Shown here: positions 56,350-64,000 of the stretch, one piece after another
Position numbering within the stretch: the first letter of the stretch is position 1
Layout: the number at the start of each line of letters is the position of its first letter
Assembly (NCBI GenBank): GCA_930367215.1
Contig: OV884057.1
Coordinates: 247,282,830 to 247,346,829, forward strand
Reading direction: 5' to 3'
Source of the DNA: Pollenia angustigena
Lineage: Eukaryota > Arthropoda > Insecta > Diptera > Polleniidae
DNA: 64,000 nt
Position numbers and translations under genes: made by a program
The notes under the pieces: generated by a model
What the model was told of the DNA's origin: nothing
The model's input: only the letters and a program-made list of their open reading frames with translations
Database searches by the model: none

Positions 56350-57063
56350 GGCGACACGAAATAACGCCCAATTAGAAAAATTAAATAAACCCCAGTGAAA
56401 GAAACCCCAATAAAATAAAGTAACAGCCAAGTAAAAAATAATGAAGAAATGCCCAATTTTCACGAAATAATCCCCAATTTAAAAATATAAAATTTTGCTA
56501 ATTGGGACTTATTTCATAATGAAAAAAACCCAAGGAAATAATAAAATAAGATCCAATGAAATAACACCCAAAAAAATGAAATAAGACCCAAATTTTGTAT
56601 GTTTTCTGAAATTGAATAATTTTATTGTAATTCTACTACTCATACATTTGGAATATATTGAAAAGGTAAAGGATGTATGTTAAAAACTTGAAAAGAGGGA
56701 GAGAGAAGAAGAAAATCCTTGCAACCGGCTGAAGAATGGATATACAAAGAAGCTTTAGTCAGCGAAGCCGGTGTTTGTTATACCATAGAGGAGATAATCC
56801 TTGTACAAAAGAAATAACACCCTATGAAATAACGCCCAATTAGAAAATAAACCCCAATAAAATTGCAAAATTTGGAAATTGGGCCTAATTTCGTTTTTTT
56901 TTTTTTGGGTTTAATTTCATATTTAAATTTTGGGTAATTTCATTATGTAATAAAGCCCAAAAATTACGAAATTAGGCCTAATTTCCAAATTTTGCAATTT
57001 TATTGGGATTTATTTCATTTTTCTAATTGGGCGTTACTGCATCGGGTGTTATTTCGTGTCGCC
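56350..57063. mobile_element. Iterated-motif TIR element, 714 bp, 9-bp near-perfect TSD
   Basis: Ends GGCGACACGAAATAACGCCC and the inverse of GGCGACACGAAATAACACCC. Flanks GATAATAAC (56341-56349) and GATATTAAC (57064-57072) differ at one of nine bases. The motif GAAATAANNCCCAA(T) recurs many times from both ends in facing orientation. The core (56640-56810) includes CTTTAGTCAGCGAAGCCGG, like TTTATTCAGCGAAGCCA at 38490. Confidence 0.75.
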
Positions 57064-57072
57064 GATATTAAC

Positions 57073-59305
57073 AACTTATCATAACAGGGTTGTATTTTCT
57101 TCAAAATACTTACTTACGACTTGTGTGATAGTGTAAACTACCCTTAAATAAAGTTCGGTTAATTTTCGAACACTCCTTTTCGTGAAAAGATAACTAAAGC
57201 AAAAACTGAGCTTTTTGTAGTGAAAAAGTTAACTTTTAGTGAAAATGTGACTTTTTAGTGAAAATCTGATATTTTATTGAAAAACTTACTTTTTTTTGGT
57301 TGGGAGTTTTTTATGTATTTTTTTTTTTTTTTAATTGTGTGTTTTTAGGACCAATTGCTTATAAATATTCCAAACGATTGTTAAAACATATTGTTCACGT
57401 CTGAACCGAATGCAGCGGGTTTTTATTTTTGTTTTTGGCTTGCTACTTAAAATTTGTTCTAAGTTGAATCGTTGTTTTAAAGCCAAATTGGACGGCTTTA
57501 TTTTTTAATCAGTTTTTAAAAGTTAAATTGTTTTTGTAACCTAATTGTATAAATTAATTAATTAAATCGTTTTAATACCAATTTTTTGGATTAAATAAAG
57601 AGAAATTTATAATGTTTTTGGAAAAAAAGAAAGTGTTTTTATATGGTTAGAAGTGCTTTTCTTTCGTTTAAATATTTGTGCCTTTTTATGGTTCTCTTTC
57701 CAGCCTTTAGTCATCCTATACACTCCATAAGCCCAGAAACGCAATCGGCGTTTTCTCGGGGAATATACCATGGTGTTTGGATTCTTAGCTGGTATTCTGG
57801 AGCTGTAGCCCAAATCCAAACCTAAATACAGTCCACACTCCACGAAACGTATCGGCGTTTTGTCCGGACCACTATAAGACGCAATCGACGTTTTTACATG
57901 TAAATTCATGTTCTTTTTACCATTTAGCTTATTTTTTAAGAGGAATATCAGACTTAATAAAAAAAGTTTTCAGATAATAATAGAGAAACGTGCTAACATA
58001 ATCCAATTTAGTTAATGGCTATCAGAAACTTAATTTTCTAATTCGCGGGATTTGGTTTATATATAAAGTACTTTTATCACCATTTAAGATTCTTATCTTG
58101 ATACTCGAATACTTAGTTCCTAAATTTAAAATATTAGAAAACTTAACAAAAATAAAAATCTTATCACTCTTTTGTCATATTTGACGTCTGGTTATAATGA
58201 GCGTCATTATAAATACCTGAGCAAATACTGGACTTACTAAATTGATGTTAAAGTAAAAACCTCTCTAGATTTTCCATTATCGGATGAAGTGTCAATTAAA
58301 CTTTTAATATTATTTTCGACATTTCTTGTTAAAATTGCTAAATATTTATAAATTAATGACGTCCATACAAGTCAAACGAATTGCGTGTAGTATAATTTGA
58401 TCAACATATAACAATAAAATAGAAATAAATATTGCAAACTAAAAACAAATTAACAAGGGCCACTACAGATACTCGTATTTGTATTTGAACACAATCGTCA
58501 GTAAAATAATAAAATAAACTATTTTAAAATTTTGTATTTTAAAAATGTTTATCAATAACTGTTTAATGTCGTTCCGAAAACAATGAAAACAAATTTATCG
58601 TTTTCCAACGATTGCTATAAACTCATTTCATTTCGTCATGTCGCTCATTTAAAGTCCATAAAGATAGACTGAGCTTTATATGAGTTGGATACAAACAAAG
58701 TAAGAGTACTATATTAGGCTGTGCCGAATCTTAAGTGCACTTCACCTACCCAAATGCAGCTTTTAAGACTAACATTATCAAACAGATTTAAAAATAATTT
58801 TTTTTTAAATCTTTTGTTTAAGCTATTAATTGTTACAATTGTTACTTTGACTGTTAATAATTCTTATTTTATTTTTGGTTTTTCTAAAATTTTTGCAAAA
58901 AGGTTTTCTGATGATCTGGCCTAAGCAACCAGTGAAATGCGCATATAATTTAGCTATCCCTCAACAATAAATTTGATTGCATTTATCAAAAATAAAAATT
59001 GGGAATTTAGCACGTCAAAGCAAAATCGTATTAAGAACAAATTTTGTATTCCTAAATATAAATTTGATTTTTTGGAGTCAACACATTTATCTATTTCAGC
59101 GCCAAATCATGGTTTTGTTACTTAAAAAAGTAACAAGAAAACAACAGTAGAAGATTTTTTAATAACAATTAGAGGCAATCGTGGTTTTTCGCTCATATTT
59201 CAGTCATTTATGGGCCGATCTGGCTGAATTTCAATAACAGAATTAAGCAAAGCATATATAACAGAAATATATAGCAACCGCATTCCCATCACATCTGGGG
59301 TCTTA
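57073..59305. other. No complete element; several repeat pieces
   Basis: TTTAGTGAAAATGTGACTTT-type short repeats at 57200-57290. Three near-palindromes AAACGCAATCGGCGTTTT at 57737, 57845 and 57878. The repeat end AGGCTGTGCCGAATCTT near 58713. No gene recognised; the 100-codon minus ORF at 57607-57909 has no family signature. Confidence 0.45.
58870..59065 (+). repeat. Dispersed repeat S, partial copy
   Basis: CTGATGATCTGGCCTAAGCA, CAGTGAAATGCGCATA and TCAACAATAAATTTGA as at 41670-41740. Confidence 0.7.
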
Positions 59306-59690
59306 TAGGCTTTTTACACTTGCTCACATCTTTCATCTATCGCAAAGATGATAACATCTTCCCATAAGAATTGTACAGGGCTTAAAATCAACATCTTTCT
59401 TCATCTTTAAAAGATGTTCCTCTCTCATGTTGTTTCATTCAACATCTTTCGATTATTTTAGTGTCATCACTAGAAAAAACAAATTATTTGTTAAAAAGTA
59501 TATACCATCACTAGAAAATAATACAAAAGAAAAGGACAGCAAAAGCATTTATTTAGTTTTTATACGCTCTTACACGTGAAAATAAATATTTTTATGATGA
59601 AAGATGTTACAAATGTAAACAAGTTTTTTTTTTTAATTTTTAACATCTTCCACGCATTCCTCTAAGATGTGCTCAAGTGTAAAAAGGCTA
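59306..59690. mobile_element. MITE, 385 bp, TTA flanks
   Basis: Ends TAGGCTTTTTACACTTG and the inverse of TAGCCTTTTTACACTTG, one mismatch. TTA on each side (59303-59305, 59691-59693). AACATCTTT/AAAGATGTT motifs are repeated inside many times. Confidence 0.8.
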
Positions 59691-59693
59691 TTA

Positions 59694-60884
59694 GGAAAAC
59701 CCATTTCAACAAACAGCCGATAAGACGGATAGACGGACACGGTTAAATCAACTTCGCTACACATAAGGACCCAGAATAAATTTACTTTATAGGTTTTAAG
59801 ATCAGTGTTGTAGAAATGACAAATGTAAGTATATACGAATACCCTTCCATCTGTGGTGAAGGGTGTTATAAGCGTTTCATTACTTTCTAAACCGATGATT
59901 TCGAACGTGTACTTATTTAAAAAACGTCACGTGATAGATTTTTTGGTGGAAAATTGGTTAAAAAATTTATCACAATTTTTTTTTTTGAAATATTTGCCAC
60001 AATTAAATTGTTGTTTGTTTAAATTTATGTTAATTTATCTATGTATGTGTTGTTTGACACTTATTTCAGCTTTACTACACATTATATTCAGTGTAACACG
60101 TTTTTGCAATTATTTAATTTATTTCTAATTCGTCATTAATTATAATTATTTGAACTCCAGTTAAATAAACAAATATATTTTGTTATTTGTGATTTTTACG
60201 TTTTACGCTTGACGTTAACATTTAAACTGTCTATGTGTGTGGCTGTAATTAACGTATGCTAATAACAGCCATACGTATGTTACTAACGTATTTTTCTGGT
60301 GATCTGAAATAACTATGTATTAAGCATCTATAGAGAAAAGTATTCATTCAAAATATTCTCTATAACGTTGTCAGAAAAACACAAAATTAAATTTTAAATC
60401 AAATTGTAAAGTTTCGGTATCAAAACACCAAAGTCTAAATGCGTTAGCAAGTACTAGGGTATTCATTCTGTAAATCGTTAATCGGTAATTAATCGGTAAA
60501 TAAATTCCATTATTGAGCTCAATCATCCATATAAAATTTCAATTTTATATTGTTCAATTAATACGAAATTGTTACAATATTGAGTAAAATTAAAATGCGA
60601 CACTGTCACAAGTATGTTAAGTAAGCAAAACACAACTCCCTGAACAAAGTGTTTTGTCATTTGGCAACTAAAATGTCGACAAAACAAAGGCCCATCCATT
60701 AGGTCGGCGCGAAAGCCAGATGTTTATTTTGTTTATTCTTTAAAGATGTCAAAAGGTGTTTACATTTTGCTTAAGTTAATTGCTAATTGAGTTAGCTAAA
60801 TTGTGTATGTGTGAACAGAAAGATAATTTTGTTAATAAACCGAATATTAAGTCAATAAAAAAATGTATATCTGAACCAGTTTTC
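59694..60884. other. No gene recognised
   Basis: AT-rich. A 91-codon plus ORF (59853-60128) is hydrophobic and T-rich with no recognised signature. Confidence 0.4.
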
Positions 60885-60998
60885 GAAAATAAACAGAACA
60901 TTATTTAGTGTTCGGTTCACACACCTAAAAACGATATCTATTTTTAAGTGTTTGTGATGACGAACACAACCCTTGATACCGTTCGTAACTATTTTTAA
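60885..60998 (+). repeat. Dispersed repeat Q, second locus, first part
   Basis: Matches 11336-11429 and 12771-12790 without the CCCAG element, giving that element's empty site (CCCTTGATACCGTTCGTAAC). Confidence 0.7.
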
Positions 60999-61350
60999 AG
61001 GCTAGATTACACTATTATACTTTGTATTAATACATGTCAAAAACTCAAGTAATATGACAAAGTGTGATAGTGTGAATTCAATGTGCCACGAAAATGACAA
61101 GTATTATGAAAAAAGTTTGGCATCCTATGCGACTTCATTGTGTTTTGAAAAATGTCTAAACAATAATACTTTTCATTGGATCAGGGTTGCATTTCATTTC
61201 ATGTGTGAGTGTTTATACTTTGTGTGATGGTGTGAACGCAAACTGTCATGTTACATTAGATTTTTTGACAGTCGCATCAAAACTCATTAGATTTCTATCT
61301 CACAAAGTATTATGGAATACGTAAGACTTGTGAGATAGTGTAATCTGGGC
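60999..61350. mobile_element. TTAA-target MITE, 352 bp
   Basis: Ends AGGCTAGATTACACTAT and the inverse of GCCCAGATTACACTAT, with TTAA flanks at 60995-60998 and 61351-61354. Internal AAAGTGTGATAGTGTGAA repeats. The TTAA duplication suggests piggyBac type, though the ends lack CCC. Confidence 0.7.
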
Positions 61351-61354
61351 TTAA

Positions 61355-61830
61355 GATAGAGCCTAACATTATGTAGTGTTCTGTTCTTCGTTAAAAACAG
61401 AACAATTGTAGTGATACTGTGGACAAACATTATATTTTAATGGTGTATAATGTTTCTTTTTTTTACATTGATAGAGAAATAAACTAATAAACATTTTAGC
61501 AACGACCGCAGCACGAACAGCTTTTGTGTGTATAGTGTATATGTTTTGTTTGTGTAAAATTATTTTTCTGGCTTTGTGTTTTTTTCGTATGTGTATTTTG
61601 TTTTTGTAAAAAATTTTTGATTTTTTAGCAGCCAAAAGGGCGTTAAGTATTTACAACAGAAATGCACGAGCATTAACGAGCTGAACCGAACACAATGAAG
61701 TTTGTGATTAAAAAAAAACGAACGGAATTAAATGTCCCCATCTTCTTGTTGAGGTGGATAAGAACAGTATTATTATTGTGTTCAAAAGATGACAAACAGG
61801 GAAACGTTATTTTTTTAATGATAAAGAAGA
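61355..61830 (+). repeat. Dispersed repeat Q, second locus, last part
   Basis: Parallels 12800-12826 and 13179-13610 without the M1 MITE, so it shows M1's empty site (TGTTCTGTTCTTCGTTAAAA). Confidence 0.7.
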
Positions 61831-62262
61831 TTTAGATTTTTTGTCGCTACAGCCTTTTGGAGTTTAGGCTACGATATGTAACTTTTTGATGTGGTTTGTT
61901 TACATTTGGTTGAAAATTTTTTTTATTTCGTTTGTTTTTCCAGAAAAACTGAAGGTGCTGAGTTTTTCAAAATACCAAAAGAAAACACCAAATTTTTAAA
62001 AGTCAAAACAAAAAAAGTAAAAAAAAATTTTAAACTTTGTATGTACATTAGGGCTTTAACTTTTTCACACTTTTTGCGAATATCAAAAACAGCATGGCAT
62101 AGTCATGTAGAACATTAAAAGTTATTAATAAAAATAATGATAATTTTTTCGGATTGTTAAAAAAGTTCACGCAAGGATCGGGTTGAAGTTTGAAACAACC
62201 ATTTTTATCTCACAGAAATTTTAAAAAATATACACCTAATATTTGTATATATTCCTATACGT
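61831..62262. other. No gene recognised
   Basis: AT-rich. A 75-codon ORF (61891-62118) is lysine-rich from A runs. Confidence 0.35.
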
Positions 62263-62844
62263 CCCTGCAGATAACGAGACTAGTCCATATATGCATGTAA
62301 AGAGTGGTCCATTAAGGAGTAGGAGTACTCCAAAACTACTCCAAATATATGGGTAAAAGGTGGTCCATTTAACATTACGATGTCCTAGGAGGGGACTATA
62401 TAACCCACCGAAGTAGTCCCTTAACTACTCCATGTTGTACTAAAGTGGGTTAGTTTTAAAAGTACTCCATGTTACTACAGTATGGAGTCCACTTAAGTGG
62501 TAGTTTAAGCATTTTTCTTTTTCATTTTTTAACTAATCGGCTTTTATGGTGTGTTTTGTAGTCTATTATTGCTATTATAAAATATATTTGCTTGGTATTT
62601 TTAATATTTTTTACCTTTTTCCACAAATTTAAAAACTTGCACTTTTAAATAAACAATTAGTAATAGACACCATCAGGGCTACCAATGTGTAATACTGTAA
62701 ACTTTAGAAAAGTAGACATCATGCTGTTGTTGGCAGCACTGCATGTTAATTTCTTATAACATGGTCCATACTACAGTACATTGGACCATGTTGTAAGTAT
62801 TCCATTTAAGTCACAATGGACCACGTAGTCCATTATCTGTAGGG
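62263..62844. mobile_element. M1-family TIR element, long form, 582 bp
   Basis: Ends CCCTGCAGATAACGAGACTA and the inverse of CCCTACAGATAATGGACTA. ACTACTCC and GGTCCAT motifs are shared with M1. A central AT-rich piece of about 200 bp (62510-62720) is absent from shorter copies. No ORF of note. Confidence 0.75.
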
Positions 62845-63448
62845 GTATCACTTAAATTATATTTTGGAAATTATCCACTGCTTTAGATTTAAAAATTTTC
62901 CTACGGTTTACAATTCATCGCGGTGTAAAATTTCTTGGAAGGTTTTAGAAATTTGCTTCCCTGCGTGAGGATTTTTTTCGCAAAACGACGGGAGACAGGT
63001 GTTTTCATTACTAGAACATTATTGGCGACTCCGTGGTACAATGCCAAAAATTTGGCTATAGCCCTAACGTACATATTCAAAATTTAGTTTTCAGGTATTT
63101 TCTAATAGGGTATTTAAGATGCGGCAAAGCTTAATAGTTTGAGCTCTCTCACCTTTTTCTTATTACTTTTTTTTTTGATTTAGTTTAACAGATTGACAAT
63201 GTCAAACCTTTGTTTGCATTTCATTACGTTTAATTAATATTTATTATTTTTGTATTAAAAAATTTTTTTATGTAGATTTATTTTAGAAGGGAAGCTTAGC
63301 AAAGATTTTTTTTAAAAAAGGTCTAATATTTCTTGAAACCCTGGTTAATTGAAGTTCATACTAAATTTATAAGAAAAAAAAGAATGTGGGAATTATTTCT
63401 TTTTATTAATTATTTTTATTAAATTAAAATTTTTTTCGAATATGTTCC
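62845..63448. other. No gene recognised
   Basis: AT-rich. Nothing bounded. Confidence 0.35.
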
Positions 63449-63585
63449 TCACAAAAAGTAGTCCTTAGTTGTCAAATCACACGAATGAGTTTGCCAATTC
63501 CGAGGCCCATTTTTTGTGGTAATTCGGTCAGAAACAACGTTATGGTTAAGCACTGTATGGCATGTTGCGCAGTTTTGTAAGAACT
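63449..63585 (-). pseudogene. Mariner-type transposase fragment
   Basis: The minus strand reads FLQNCATCHT, then KNGPRNWQTHSCDLTTKDY and a stop. It lines up with the FQQDGATCHT...NGPVNWPPRSCDLTPLDYF region of this transposase family. The second catalytic Asp is replaced (QN for QD) and both Pro of the WPP box are lost. No TIRs were found around it. An old relic. Confidence 0.65.
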
Positions 63586-64000
63586 ATTTCTGCTTCAAAT
63601 GTTTTTCAATGACATGAAGAATAAAAAAAAAAAAAAATCACAACTTATTTGCCTGTAGCTTTGGCACTGCTACCCATTGGTCTTTAAATCCGAAACAGAG
63701 ATTTTTTTCGGGATGAAATGAAGACTTATAAGTAGGGCTGCATGGAAATCGCAAATGTATGTTTTTTTGTCGATAGTCTATGAATGATGTCGACCAGTTA
63801 TCTTTCCAAATCATTAAATTTGCGTTAAAATGGCATTTTGCATATTATTGCATATTTTTGCATATTAAGCATTTTAGCGATCGAGATTTAGCTTTAGCTA
63901 AGCGAATTACAGAATACGGCTGCTGGAATCAAAGTGGGATCTAAAAATAATTTTTTTTAAAATGCATTGGCGTTCTTCAAGTACAAGACAAAGTTTAACT
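63586..64000. other. No gene recognised
   Basis: GCATATTATTGCATATTTTTGCATATT repeats near 63840 and a 14-base A run near 63625. The sequence runs off the window. Confidence 0.35.

Noticed and set aside
57607..57909. 100-codon minus ORF containing imperfect internal repeats
   Set aside because: Repeats come from the palindromic DNA motif; no recognised domain or exon neighbours.
1..64000. CRISPR array, operon, rRNA or functional tRNA genes
   Set aside because: No evenly spaced short repeats with unique spacers, no bacterial gene layout, no rRNA-like conserved blocks, and the two tRNA-like heads do not fold as tRNAs.

Overview
The window is AT-rich eukaryotic DNA with no bacterial, plasmid or phage signs and no complete conserved host gene. 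Several things point to an insect, most likely a brachyceran (calyptrate-type) fly. These are a 58-bp GT-AG intron, dense Tc1/mariner, hAT, PIF/Harbinger-like, piggyBac-like and Helitron-like elements, tRNA-derived SINE-like sequences, and a dispersed repeat carrying the motif CGGCTGTGCCGAATC. The fly assignment is an inference from repeat style. What can be annotated is almost entirely transposable elements, many nested and several with exact target-site duplications (TSDs).

Layout. Bases 1-1370 are a decayed tandem repeat. Bases 2550-26953 are two head-to-tail copies of one 12,202-bp segment. I saw no difference between them, even in a 20-base A run. The duplication breaks inside a mariner terminal repeat with a 3-bp (TTA) microhomology. 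Each copy holds a hAT-type element (8-bp TSD), a CCCTGCA-ended MITE carrying a mariner, a Helitron-like element, a hAT with a transposase remnant (8-bp TSD), a CCCAG-ended element enclosing an RNase H remnant, and further MITEs.

Bases 26913-27828 are the mariner split by the duplication edge. Bases 28516-29900 form a terminal-inverted-repeat (TIR) element enclosing the most gene-like unit in the window: a spliced minus-strand gene resembling DUF4806. Bases 30693-49846 carry a series of MITEs of different superfamilies. Two of them have TIRs that are themselves hairpins, and one has TIR motifs iterated inward. Bases 50320-55735 are a deeply nested block: inverted MITEs, a 3.2-kb TIR element, a SINE foldback and another mariner. 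Bases 56350-63585 hold more MITEs, an iterated-motif element, and a mariner relic.

Nothing here forms a pathway. The genes seen are transposase or RNase H remnants plus the DUF4806-like gene, whose function is unknown. The candidates most worth follow-up are that gene-bearing element, the perfect tandem duplication, the iterated-motif and hairpin-TIR elements, and the SINE foldback. All coordinates and identities come from reading by eye; no alignment or database search was run.
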